NCBI GenBank assembly: GCA_025200525.1
Contig: CM045763.1
Coordinates: forward strand, 59,475,530-59,539,529
Length of the DNA stretch: 64,000 nucleotides
From: Camellia lanceoleosa
Lineage: Eukaryota > Streptophyta > Magnoliopsida > Ericales > Theaceae
Reading direction: 5' to 3'
Shown here: piece after piece, positions 11,509 to 21,261 of the stretch
Layout of the letters: each line of letters begins with the position of its first letter
How positions within the stretch are numbered: the stretch's first letter is position 1
Position numbers and translations under genes: made by a program
The notes under the pieces: generated by a model
The model's input: only the letters and a program-made list of their open reading frames with translations
Told to the model about the DNA's origin: nothing
The model's database searches: none

Positions 11509-11651
11509 GTAAAACATTTGGGACAATAGACCCAAGAACAGGGGAAGAGACAGCAAGGATAGCAGAGGGAGACAAGGAAGATGTTGATTTAGCTGTCAAG
11601 GCTGCCCGAGATGCATTCGATCATGGCCCTTGGCCTCGGTTACCTGGTTCT
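11509..11651 (+). CDS. ALDH2C4-like: ALDH copy A exon 2
   Basis: 143 bases, acceptor CAAAG|GT, donor TCT|GTAAGT. It encodes residues 35-82, including TIDPRTGEE and the helix [20 protein letters not shown], both hallmarks of ALDH2-class proteins. It ends in phase 0. No decay. Confidence 0.92.
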
Positions 11652-13462
11652 GTAAGTAACCATGTCTTTTTTTGATGAAAAATGTTCAAAATTTTTAATA
11701 CCACTCTTAATTTTACTCTTAATAATGTAGACTATTACATATTAATTGTTCATTTTATTTAGAAATCAACCAATTAAAGATCTAACTCCCTTATCATATC
11801 AATGAGTAAATTTAGAAAAAATGTCACGAGAGTATCTAGCACTACTCATTTTTTTGTACCTCTAGTAATGTGCACTTGTGTATAATATAATTCACATCAT
11901 ATATGATCTCGCTATGAGTAATTATTCTATATTTCAGAAATATCATACTAGTTGTGTACCTGCTCAATAATAAGGGATTAAATGCTTTAAAAATGCTAAA
12001 GATCCTATTTATTTAAAAAATTTACTAAACACTCTGATAAAATATTTGATATCCTTGGTATTATTCTAAATGCTTAAATGTCTTAAAAAAATAAAAAAAC
12101 GTAAAGGACAAATCTTAAAATCTCATTAAATAGAAACACAACCATATAATGCAATAGACTCGTGTGATAATTTTTGCCTACCAAGCCATATGTGATTTTA
12201 TTGAGTTGACTATCGTTTGTCAACTCAAATAATCCGTCTCAAAGATCGGTTTGAGTTCAGTTGTTATTTTTTATTTTTATTTTTTTTATTGTCTAATATG
12301 AATTTAACTTAGGAAAATGATCTCAATAACAATTTTACTGTTGGATAATTCATGCAAATAATAATTCAATTTGCCATCCCATAGGCACATTATTTTATTA
12401 TTTTATTATTATTATTATTATTTTTTTTGGGGAGGGGGCCGGGAGATTAAATGATAGTATTTTTAAAGCCCTAATCAAAATAATTTCTATAGGAAGCTAA
12501 TTATATCATAATCAAGGGATTACCTTCTTCCCAATTTTCAACATGTCCTTATCATATCCTCGCCTCTTTTCTCCTTTTAAATTCCAACTGCAAATTACTT
12601 GGCACACCAATTCTATTGGCAAAAATGAAAATCCTTCTTTAAAATAAGGAAAATTATAAGAAATCTCAGAATTTGACCTTTATAATAAAATAAATTCTAA
12701 ATTTTTACTTATGTTAATTTAAACCTTAATTTCTTGATTTGTTTTTAATATGAATCATTAACCTATTTATTTTTAGTAAAACCAACAAAAAATGAGTAAA
12801 AAATGTCTAAAATATCATTTTTCATTGATTTTAACTAAACTACTCAGTGAGTTAATTTTAATCAATTCAGTAATTATTTTCCATCAAAACACTAACGACA
12901 TTATCAATTGGATCAAATTTACCCATAATCTAAATTTAAGAGCTAAAATTAACCCAATTAAAAATATAAAGACTAAAATGACATAAGGTGCAAAATGTAA
13001 TTTAAGAGTTAATTACACTATGTATTAATTTATGCACTTTTATCAAATTTTACTTTAATTCTTTACTTTTAATTGTAATAGTCAATCACCTACACTTTAA
13101 GTCAAATTGCAATTTTACTCTTCCATCCATTTACGGTTAACAAAATTGATGGAACTTGTTATTTGAATCATATGTGACATTTTTGTTGTCTTATTAACAC
13201 CCTTACATTTTTACTAAAATCTCATTTTGATCTCTCCACTTTCAATTTTTGTTAGTTTTATTCACAGTAGATGGACAGAAAGGTGAGATTAAAACTTGAT
13301 TTAAAGTGCAAAGAGTTGACTATTACAATTGAAAATGAAGAGATCAAAGGGACATTTTGATGAAAATGCAAGGATACTATGCCTAATTTACCCTAACTCG
13401 TGCACTAACTAAATGTGTGTGTGTGTGCGCGCGCGTGTTTTCTTGCTTAGAGGGGTGATCAG
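11652..13462. other. intron 2 of copy A, left part: AT-rich with two foldback elements
   Basis: Two end-to-end foldback elements lie at about 12650-13007 and 13008-13394. The second has clear arms ('ttaattacactatg', 'tttaattgtaatagtcaa' and complements). The rest (11652-12650) is AT-rich without recognisable content. A (TG)n(CG)n patch sits at about 13413-13436. Confidence 0.6.
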
Positions 13463-13524
13463 GCAAGGCGAAAAATAATGTTGAAATTTGTAGACTTAGT
13501 GAACGAAAATACACCATTGATGCA
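13463..13524 (+). pseudogene. exon 3 start, duplicate 1 (broken)
   Basis: After an 'atcag' acceptor-like sequence the frame reads ARRKIMLKFVDLVNEN, matching the start of ALDH exon 3. A 22-base stretch present in the other copies is then missing, which shifts the frame just before the 'accattgatgc' that follows in the true exon. It then runs into a CACTA-type MITE ending at 13766. It cannot serve as a functional exon. Confidence 0.8.
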
Positions 13525-13968
13525 AATGATGCATAGTGACTTTTTCTGTGACATTGCAAATTGACAATTAGTGATTTATTTTGTCACGATTTTAAAAAAT
13601 TGGCTCGAAAACTTACACTTTGTGACATTTTTCTGTGAGAATTTTTTCAAACCGTTATTGAAAGTTGAAAATTAGTGATTTTTTTTAAGACAATTTTTTG
13701 ACATCTTTTGTGAAATATTTTAAACTATTTCTAAAAATTAACAATTAGTGATGTTTTTTAGTAGTGTTTGATGAAAATGTCATTAATTATCATAGGGTTT
13801 ATTGGATAATAAATCCACCTATTAAAATGTACACGTAAATCCGTCAAATATTTTGTCTTAAAAAAGTGATTTTATCCCTAAATTTTTTTTTTTCTAAAAC
13901 CGTAATTAATTTATTGTAGTAACTAGCTAAATATTTCTTCTTTTTGGCCTGATTTGAGGCGCAATCAG

Positions 13969-14043
13969 GCAAGGCGAAGAATAATGATGAAATATGCAGA
14001 CTTAATCGACGAAAATAAAGAAGAACTAGCTGCATTGGACACT
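13969..14043 (+). pseudogene. exon 3 start, duplicate 2 (75-nt in-frame cassette)
   Basis: 75 bases, 25 codons, reading ARRRIMMKYADLIDENK then EELAALDT. It is bounded by an AG acceptor ('aatcag') and by 'GTAAAT', a possible donor created by the end of the inserted MITE. As 75 is a multiple of three and both neighbouring introns are phase 0, inclusion would keep the frame but duplicate 25 residues. Whether it is ever spliced is unknown; truncated relic is the simpler view. Confidence 0.7.
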
Positions 14044-14252
14044 GTAAATTGATAATTAGTGATTTTTTTTATCATGATTTTTAAAAATTGTCATTAAAAC
14101 TCACAATTAGTAACGTTTTTCTGTGAGAAATTTTTCAAACCGTTGCTGAAAGTTGAAAATTAGTGATTTTTTTATGATGATTTTTTGACATTTTTGTGAC
14201 AATTTTTAAACTATTGCTAAAAATTAACAATTAGTGACAATTTTTAATAGTG
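14040..14252. mobile_element. CACTA-type MITE inside exon-3 duplicate 2
   Basis: It starts CACTGTAAATTG and ends TTTTTAATAGTG, with repeated 'caattagtga' and complementary 'gtcactaatt'-type motifs inside, as in CACTA subterminal regions. The flank after its right end (TTTGATG) resembles the exon 3 bases ATTGATG that follow the insertion point in the intact copy, so it probably inserted into the exon. A related copy ends at 13766 (TTTAGTAGTG) in duplicate 1. Confidence 0.6.
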
Positions 14253-14450
14253 TTTGATGAAAAATGTCATTATTATAGGATCTATTGGACAATAGGTCCA
14301 CCTATTAAGAGCTACACGTAACTCCTTCAAATATTTTGTCTTAAAAAAAGTGATTTTATCCTTAAATTTTTATCTCTTAAACCTTAATTAATTTATTGTA
14401 GTGACTAGCTAAATATTTCTTCTTTTTGGCCTGATTGGAGGCGTAATCAG

Positions 14451-14834
14451 GCAAGGCGAAGAATAATGATGAAATATGCAGACTTAATCGAGGAAAATAT
14501 AGAAGAACTAGCTGCATTGGACACCATTGATGCCGGGAAATTGTTCAGTTGGGGAAAGGCCGTGGATATTCCTCAGTAGCGTAAATCTTTGCGTTACTAT
14601 GCTTGGCGCAGAGACAAAATTCACCTGAGAGACATTAAAAATGTCGAGGAGCTTCAAGGGTACACGCTATGCGAGCTCACATGCGTTGTTGGACATATCA
14701 TCCCTTGGAACTTCCCAAGTTCCTTGTTCTTCATGAAGGTTGCACCAAAGATTGGCATTGGTCGCACCATGATTGTCAAGCCTCCTGAGCAGACACCCCT
14801 TTCTGCTCTTCGCTATGCTCATTTGGCTAAGCTG
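14451..14834 (+). pseudogene. ALDH2C4-like: ALDH copy A exon 3, with in-frame TAG
   Basis: 384 bases (residues 83-210), acceptor AATCAG|GCA, donor CTG|GTATGC. The first 42 codons and the last part (VVGHIIPWNF with N169, SLFFMKVAP, MIVKPPEQTPLSAL) match the family. The section between has TAG at codon 125 and blocks that match the family only in a shifted frame: after IH, the +1 frame reads ETLKMSR, the expected family sequence. Each shift is undone a few codons later, so total length and numbering are unchanged. See findings. Confidence 0.85.
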
Positions 14835-14886
14835 GTATGCATGCAAATAGTTGGTTTTATGGTTCACTTTATGAAAATATATCAAA

Positions 14887-15233
14887 GGGTATATTAGTCT
14901 TTTTAGTTTAAGCGAAATTTCACTTTAGTTTTTGTAGTTTTAATTTGAACAATTCGATCATTACACTTTCAATTTTGTTACAATGTGATCCCTTCGTCAT
15001 GCGTTCGTTAACATTTTAAATAGAAAAAATCACGTGCAAAACTAGAAGACCAATATATTTGGTCCTTCTAGTTTTACACATGGTCTTTTTTCGCCCAAAT
15101 TCTAATAGTAAATGACGGAAGGACTACATTGCAACAAAATTGGAAGTGTACAATTCAAATTGTTCAAATTAAAACTACCGGGACTAAAATGATACTTCGT
15201 TTAAACTATAGGGACTAATGGTGTAATTTATCC
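14887..15233. mobile_element. hairpin MITE in intron 3
   Basis: About 347 bases, almost entirely a foldback: the left arm ('tagtttaagcgaaatttcac', 'gatcattacactttcaattttg') is mirrored by the right arm ('caaaattggaagtgtacaattc', 'ttcgtttaaactatagggac'). Ends read 'gggtatattagtc' and 'taatttatcc'. It is one of several members of the same style in this locus. The flanking 15234-15640 is AT-rich and empty. Confidence 0.75.
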
Positions 15234-15640
15234 TATATCAAACATAACTAACCATGTATAAAATACTCAAATAATTTCTAAAATATGCATCGTGTGTTCT
15301 TTTTTTAGTTCCCAAAATTGTAATTGTCAATTTCATTTTAATGTATAGTTTGTATCTAAACGGTCTAATTTCATATGTCCTGTTTTAATTATTATTGGAA
15401 TCCTAATAAAATACACCTATTGATCTCAAAATTATGCATTACGGTCTCTAAAACTTTAGTTTTCACAAATTCTAGATACCCAAATAAAGTACCCATAAAA
15501 ACAATGTGTGATCCAGATTTATTCAATGTGAGACAACTTGATTCACACTACTCTTTTCGGGGTAAAATATGTATATTCACTCTTCTAACAGTTATTTGTT
15601 TTTGCTTTTGTTTTGCTGTGTAATGTTGGATGGGATAAAG

Positions 15641-15730
15641 GCTGGAATCCCAGATGGAGTCATAAATGTTGTAACAGGATTCGGACCAACTGCCGGTGCT
15701 GCCATTGCTTCTCATATGGACATTGATAAG
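15641..15730 (+). CDS. ALDH2C4-like: ALDH copy A exon 4
   Basis: 90 bases, residues 211-240: [19 protein letters not shown] then [11 protein letters not shown], the conserved helix and loop before the nucleotide-binding GSTEVG. Acceptor ATAAAG|GCT, donor AAG|GTGATT. Intact. Confidence 0.92.
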
Positions 15731-16106
15731 GTGATTCTTGCTAATGTTAGCTTATCAGTTCTTTTGCGTTCACAGAATCGAACACAACATTGTTAATGGG
15801 ATCTATACATTTGATGGGAATAGAATTGGGCACCACCTTTTCAATGGGATCCATCATTGTGAAAGGGTTGTGTCCAATTCCATCATTGGATTTTGTGCAT
15901 GTGAAATTTTTTCCCAACGGTTCTTCTATATGCACATAATTTACTCATAGAACTGGACAAAATCACCCTCTGGTTTCACCACATACAAGAGAGTTATATC
16001 CGATTTTATGATCAAATTATGTGGTCTTAGAGTTTTGTGCTTATTAATCCAATCATAGCTAATGGAAGGTGTAATTTTTGTTTGTGTTGTGTGTATTTTC
16101 TCTCAG

Positions 16107-16280
16107 ATAAGTTTTACAGGGTCCACAGAAGTAGGAAGGCTTGTAATGGTAGCAGCAGCAAAAAGCAACTTGAAAGCAGTATCACTTGAGCTGGGAGGCA
16201 AGTCGCCTGTGATAATCTTCGACGATGCAGATGTTGACAAAGCTGCTGATCTTGCTCTCCTCGGAATTCTGTATAACAAG
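16107..16280 (+). CDS. ALDH2C4-like: ALDH copy A exon 5 (catalytic Glu)
   Basis: 174 bases, residues 241-298. Contains [11 protein letters not shown] (nucleotide-binding turn) and [10 protein letters not shown] with the general-base glutamate at residue 268. Acceptor CTCAG|ATA, donor AAG|GTCTTC. Intact. Confidence 0.93.
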
Positions 16281-16325
16281 GTCTTCTCACTTCTTGTGTT
16301 TCTTTTTTTTTTGTGTCCACTTACA

Positions 16326-16486
16326 CTGTGTTTAGTTGATGAATTTAGAGCGAGATTTGAAAAGAAAAAAGAAAAGGGCAAGTAAATTGTGAATGAAATA
16401 TAATTACATTTCACTTACCCTTCACACGCATTTTCTCTTTCTCTTTCCCTTTTTATATCTCGATCCAAATTCATAAATCAAACACA
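16326..16486. mobile_element. short foldback MITE in intron 5
   Basis: 'tgtgtttagttgatgaattt' at the left is mirrored by 'aaattcataaatcaaacaca' at the right. The interior also folds ('gtgaatgaaatataattac' against 'catttcactta'). About 160 bases, noncoding. Confidence 0.6.
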
Positions 16487-16552
16487 TCGATAAATTATTA
16501 GGATGATGGAAAGTGAAGTGAAAAAAAGTAAGAGTGGGATGATATTTTATTG

Positions 16553-17022
16553 GGTAAATTACGTTTTATCTTTCTTAGTTATGGGTTGTTGTTACTTTGC
16601 TCTCTTCAGCTAAAAATTATTACATTTTAGCTTATTGATGTTCTAATTTGTTTCAATTTCAATCATCTATTAACATTCTGTTATGAAAGAAAGACGAAAA
16701 AATGACAAGTGAGTTGCATATACCAATTTATGACCAAACTGGCCATTCAAGAGCAAATTTATTTACATCTATATATATGACATAAAATATTTAAACCCAC
16801 GTGTCAATTTTGTGATCAAATTTAAATATATACATATATATATATGTACTATGATCATAAAATTGGGGTGTATAGTTTACATGTCACTTTTTCATTCTCT
16901 TTTTAAAACAGGATTTTAAGAGAATGTTGAGATTAAAACAAATGAAAAGGTTAGTTGAACAAAAGTAATTTTTAGTTGATGGGTAAAGTAATAACTACAT
17001 TGACAAATGACATAATTTACCC
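16553..17022. mobile_element. foldback MITE in intron 5
   Basis: Ends 'gggtaaattacgtttt' and 'acataatttaccc' are inverted. Arms continue with 'gttgttgttactttgctctc' / 'gggtaaagtaataact' and 'caacattctctta' style complements. It ends 75 bases before exon 6. Same style as 14887-15233 and 20012-20395. Confidence 0.7.
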
Positions 17023-17097
17023 TTGAAACAACTTTTTAAGCTTAAAAACTCAATTGGCAGTGTTTTTGTTTTTGTTATTGTGATTTCTTGTTTGCAG

Positions 17098-17235
17098 GGA
17101 GAAATTTGTGTGGCTGGATCACGTGTTTTTGTACAAGAAGGAATTTATGATGAATTAGTGAAGAAGTTGGAAGAGAAGGCAAAGACATGGGCTGTTGGAG
17201 ATCCTTTTGATCCTACTGTTCGTCATGGACCTCAG
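17098..17235 (+). CDS. ALDH2C4-like: ALDH copy A exon 6 (catalytic Cys)
   Basis: 138 bases, residues 299-344. [15 protein letters not shown] places the nucleophilic cysteine at residue 302 exactly; [18 protein letters not shown] follows. Acceptor TTGCAG|GGA, donor CAG|GTAACT. Intact. Confidence 0.93.
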
Positions 17236-17480
17236 GTAACTCGAAGAGATAAATTATTATTCAGTGATACTTTCAGAAAATTATTACAGATTGATGAAAA
17301 AATTTAAAACTCTAATTATTAAAATTTGTATTTATTATTATTATTTTTTTTTGAACTTACACTGAATTGATATTTTCCCTTATAAGAACTTCTAAAATAC
17401 TTTCATTAATTTATCACATTTAAATCTAATGAGACAGATCAAAATCTAACACTACCACTCATTGTCACAAACCAACACCA

Positions 17481-17540
17481 CCACCCTATTATCACCACTG
17501 CCACCCTATCATCACCACTGCCACCCTATCATCACCACCA
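17481..17540. repeat. 20-bp minisatellite, three copies, intron 6
   Basis: Three exactly spaced 20-bp units of 'ccaccctatcatcaccactg', with one substitution in the first and changes at the end of the last. Noncoding. Confidence 0.85.
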
Positions 17541-17923
17541 CTACTGCAACTACCAACATTATCATTCTTAGACTCCCTTTGGATTTATGGATCTGAAATG
17601 AATGGTTTTGACATTAATAATTTGGGAAATATAAAGCCTTTAAATCATTGTAATAATTTATAGATTTAGATATTAAGAACGGATTTGAGCTTTATATGAA
17701 ATCCTTTCATAATATATTTTACTTATACAAGGATCTCAACAAAATACATGAGCTATCATCTACTTTCAATAACTAATTTTCTTTATAATTTATAAAATTC
17801 AACGTCAAATCCTTTTATTTAAACCCGGTCAAATTGAGCCTTAGGGTCGTAGTCAAACACAAGAAAATATTATCAACAAAAACAAATAAAATATAAGAAT
17901 AAAATTTATTAAGTGGTCTATGT

Positions 17924-18248
17924 TAGGGCTGCAAATAAACCGAGTTATTCATGAACAAGCTCAGCTTGGCTCGTTTAGTAAACAAGCCGAGCTCGAGCTT
18001 GCATAAGCTCGGCTCGTATATCTTTATTTAAATTATACAATAAATATATTTTTTATATATTAAATAATAATATAAATAATATTAAAAAAAATTTATCGAG
18101 CCGAGCTCGAGTTTCATTAATATTAACGAGCCGAGCCGAGCTGAGCTTGACCCTAGTTCCTTATCAAGTCGAGCTTGAGCTCGATAAGTAAACGAGCCGA
18201 GCTCGAGCTCAGCAAAGCTTGGCTCGGTTCGGTTCATTTGCAGCTGTA
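17924..18248. mobile_element. hAT MITE with 8-bp target duplication
   Basis: Inverted ends 'tagggctgcaaataaacc' and complement 'tacagctgcaaatgaacc' are flanked by a perfect 8-bp GTCTATGT at 17916-17923 and 18249-18256, the hallmark of hAT insertion. Interior arms are rich in GAGCCGAGCTCGAGC. 325 bases, noncoding, in intron 6 of copy A. Confidence 0.9.
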
Positions 18249-18555
18249 GTCTATGTGCACCATCACTTACAATGTAACACATAATCATAATAAATGATCT
18301 CATGTTGGTAGGTTGCAAAGTGATGAACACCCACAAGTGGAATCTACTAATAGATAGTTGATTTCGAAATCGGTAAATGACAGACTTAGAGAGTTTACTC
18401 GTTAACCAAAAAAAAAAAAAAAATCTACTAATAGATTGATCAGATACTGTCTACCTATAAATAATGTGGAGCACAATGTGACTTATGTGATGCCCTAATA
18501 GCACCTATGAGTTAGTTAAATATATGGCTTGAAATCAACATTATGAATGGTGCAG

Positions 18556-18693
18556 GTTGACAAGACCCAGTTTGAGAGAATACTATCATACATTGAGCAT
18601 GGAAAGAGAGAAGGAGCCACATTGTTAACTGGTGGCAAGCCCTGTGGCCAAAAGGGATACTATATTGAGCCAACAATTTTCACTGATGTCAAG
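18556..18693 (+). CDS. ALDH2C4-like: ALDH copy A exon 7
   Basis: 138 bases, residues 345-390: [40 protein letters not shown], all typical of the family's catalytic domain. Acceptor GTGCAG|GTT, donor AAG|GTAATA. Intact. Confidence 0.93.
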
Positions 18694-18822
18694 GTAATAA
18701 TTGAGTCTTTTTCAACTTTATTACAATTGCTCATACTTGAATGGCATGCACAAAGTGCATTTTATGTGGAGTTTAACATTAATTTCATTGGTCTTATATA
18801 TACATATATGGCCTTTGCACAG

Positions 18823-18884
18823 GACGACATGGTAATTGCAAAGGAGGAAATATTTGGGCCTGTCATGTCACTCATGAAATTCAA
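18823..18884 (+). CDS. ALDH2C4-like: ALDH copy A exon 8
   Basis: 62 bases, residues 391-410 plus two bases of the next codon. Contains [16 protein letters not shown] with the conserved E-IFGPV motif that contacts the cofactor. Acceptor GCACAG|GAC, donor CAA|GTGAGT. Intact. Confidence 0.92.
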
Positions 18885-20011
18885 GTGAGTTCAATTTTAT
18901 AGAGCATTTTGTTGGAGATTGAAAAAAAAAAGATCATGACTGATATTGTTTTAGTAAGAAAGCATTTTTAAGTATTTCCATATAAAAAACAACGAAGTTA
19001 AACAAAATTTATGGCTAGTGTAGTCTTGAACTTGCAAAAATAAAAACAAAAATAAAAACAAACTACTAATTATTATCTTGCCTAAGAAAGCTTTAAAGGA
19101 CTTAGTTGTCCTTACAATTTGAAAAGTAGGATTCGTTCGAGTATTTTCAATATTTAACATTATTTAATTCAAAAAGTATCTTCAATCTTTTCCTCAAATA
19201 TTTATTAAATCAAGAGGGAAACATTTTTTTCATCAAATTGAGAGTTCATCAAATTTGAATTTAATATAAAAAAAAAATTAAAAATGATGGATTGGATATA
19301 ATTTTTGTTCATCAAATTTGATTAAAAAAAATTAAATTTTTTTAATAAAAACTTGATAAAATGATTGAAATAGTTCATATCAAATCAAACTTTTTATTCA
19401 AAATTAAAATCAAATTAGATTAAAAAAAAGCAATAAAGGTTGGACATGCTCTTAGTGCTCTTTAAAAAAGCAATAAAGGATACTTGTCATAGTCATTGTC
19501 TAGGATCCAGTTTTTCTCTAGTTAGAGAGGAGAAATGCTCTGATAAGCTTTCATAAATTACATAAACGATTTTATAAAAATGTATAAATTGAATATAAAT
19601 TTGCATAAGTTTTAAATTTTCATAAATTTATACAAATTTGTATTCAATTTACACATTATTTTTATACGATCACTTATATAAATTTGTAAAATTTAAAAAA
19701 ATTTGTATTAATGTTGCATATGATGTGCAGAATTTTCCGTTAGACAGGTCTCTCTAATTTGGTTTGTGGGGTCTCACTAGAATTCCATTGCAATGATGTG
19801 AATAATATATTTTGTAATCCTTTATATGTAAATTATTCTTGAAAAAATTAAATAGATTTGATAATTATAATTACATGATTTTATCAAATTTTATTCAAAA
19901 ATAAATAAAATAGATAGACAAATATTGAAAATAGTCGTTCAATCTTTTAAAAATGAATGTGACAAAATCACATGATTACTATTATCGGATTATTTGATTT
20001 TTATTTTTTTT

Positions 20012-20395
20012 GGATAAATTACATTAGTAGTCCCTACATTTTGTCATTTGTGTCATTTTAGTCCTTACATTTTCAATTGGCTCAATTTTGAACATTAATT
20101 TTAGATTTTGTGTCAATTTAGTTTAATTGATAATATTATTAGTGTTTTTTTTTTTATAGAAAATAATCACTAAATTAGTTAAAATTAACTTACTAAGTTG
20201 ACCAAGCTTATTAATTTTGCTTCTAAAAATATGACACATACCACGTATGTGCATGTTTTCTATTAAAAATGCCAATATTTGTAATCAATTGGATTAAATT
20301 GAATCAAAATCGTAAATTTAAAATCAAAATTAAGTCAATTGAAATTATAGGAACCAAAATGACACAAGGAGAGGGATTACCAGCATAGTTTGTCA
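20012..20395. mobile_element. foldback MITE in intron 8
   Basis: Left end 'ggataaattacattagtagt' with 'gtgtcattttagtccttaca' is mirrored at the right by 'ggaaccaaaatgacacaagg' and 'accagcatagtttgtca'. Noncoding. The remainder of intron 8 before it (18885-20011) is AT-rich with weak foldbacks near 19500-19740. Confidence 0.7.
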
Positions 20396-20577
20396 TTTTT
20401 TTTCATAAATTCTCTACACATAGAAACCTATAAAATAAACACTTCAAATCATTAAAATGAGATCTATGGTAAGTCTAATGAGCTTAAGAATTTAAGCCTA
20501 AATTATCCCCACGTTTAGACCCTGTTTTTGTTACATCTTCCCAAAGGGTTTGGAAAATAAAAATGCTAAATCAAAAG

Positions 20578-20746
20578 AGTAATGTTAGGGATCATGAAAA
20601 ATATATCATGAAATATATCATGAAAATTTTTCATCCCTTGATTAGTCTTGATTAGTGTGTGGTGTTTTATTGTATGGATAATCCAAAGGTTGAGAATCTT
20701 TCATGATAATATTCATGATCTATTTTTCATGATCCCTAGCATTACT
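20578..20746. mobile_element. 169-bp MITE with near-perfect 26-bp inverted ends
   Basis: AGTAATGTTAGGGATCATG... at the left pairs with the complement of the right end with a single mismatch over about 26 bases. The interior repeats 'atatatcatgaaa' and 'catgataatattcatga'. It is the least diverged small element in copy A's introns, so it may be recent. Confidence 0.75.
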
Positions 20747-20941
20747 GAAATCAAAATACAAAAAAAAATGTACTGTGTAGTTGAAATTCATTCGAAGTGT
20801 ATTATGAGCCATACCTAAAAGAAAAGTCTTAACCGCATAATATGATTTCTGTACATTTTGTGTGTTCTGTGTTTGTGCACTAACATTATTGGTTGGAAAA
20901 TTCAACATTGTGATGTGATATATATATATACATTTTGGTAG

Positions 20942-21215
20942 GACTGTGGAAGAGGCAATAGAGAGAGCAAATGCAACAAGATATGGGCTAGCAGCAGGGA
21001 TTGTGACAAATGACTTAAACTTGGCAAATACAGTTTCAAGATCAATAAGGGCAGGAGTCATTTGGATCAATTGTTATTTTGCATTTGACATGGATTGCCC
21101 TTACGGAGGCTTCAAGATGAGTGGGTTTGGAAGAGATTTGGGAATGGATGCTCTTGACAAGTATCTTCAAGTCAAATCTGTTGTCACTCCCATCTACAAT
21201 TCTCCTTGGCTCTAA
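20942..21215 (+). CDS. ALDH2C4-like: ALDH copy A exon 9 and stop
   Basis: 274 bases, residues 411-501. Contains [19 protein letters not shown], the [19 protein letters not shown] dimer-interface strand, [16 protein letters not shown] and the oligomerisation tail ending NSPWL, then TAA. Acceptor GGTAG|GAC. Intact. Confidence 0.94.
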
Positions 21216-21216
21216 A

Positions 21217-21220
<4 letters not shown>

Positions 21221-21258
<38 letters not shown>
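21221..21258 (+). repeat. (TC)n tract in the 3' UTR of ALDH copy A
   Basis: A perfect TC run of 38 bases starts five bases after the stop codon region. It is the exact complement type of the (GA)n run in the 5' UTR of the same gene. A possible AATAAA polyadenylation signal lies at about 21362-21367. Confidence 0.9.

Positions 21259-21259
<1 letters not shown>

Positions 21260-21261
<2 letters not shown>

Larger units (their letters stand above)
13458..14450. repeat. tandem duplication of exon-3 start plus MITE (units ~506 and 482 bp)
   Basis: The string 'atcaggcaaggcgaa' at 13458 recurs at 13964 and 14446. Between the copies the same order of sequence repeats: exon-3 start, MITE body with 'caattagtgattt', then 'atcataggg/gatctattgga', 'tccacctatta', 'tattttgtcttaaaa' and 'actagctaaatatttcttctttttggcctgat'. 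This is therefore a tandem triplication at DNA level, of which only the third copy continues into full exon 3. Confidence 0.85.
3593..21215 (+). pseudogene. ALDH2C4-like: ALDH2C-type aldehyde dehydrogenase, copy A, nine exons, stop codon in exon 3
   Basis: The exons join, with consistent phases, to 501 codons, the usual length of plant cytosolic ALDH2C (REF1-like) enzymes. Those enzymes use NAD(P) to oxidise coniferaldehyde and sinapaldehyde to ferulate and sinapate. There is no N-terminal transit peptide. Visible motifs are IPWNF (N169), the FTGSTEVG nucleotide-binding loop, LELGGKSP (general base E268), GEICVAGSR (catalytic C302), EEIFGPV and a SPWL C-terminus. All splice sites are GT-AG. 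The defect is a TAG at codon 125 in exon 3 (14577-14579), with several garbled residue blocks around it. Either the locus is a recent pseudogene, or the stop is an assembly error, or another splice route avoids it. The other eight exons show no decay. Introns total about 16 kb and are full of MITEs. Confidence 0.85.

Noticed and set aside
13451..13462. Exon 3 start at 13451 (after 'gcttag') or at 14441, giving an apparent frameshift at the exon boundary
   Set aside because: Using the acceptor 'atcag|gcaagg' (14451) gives a gap-free fit to the family and canonical residue numbering, so no boundary frameshift is needed.
21042..21260. Arg-Glu repeat open frame on the - strand
   Set aside because: It is the (TC)n tract of the 3' UTR plus the antisense of ALDH exon 9.
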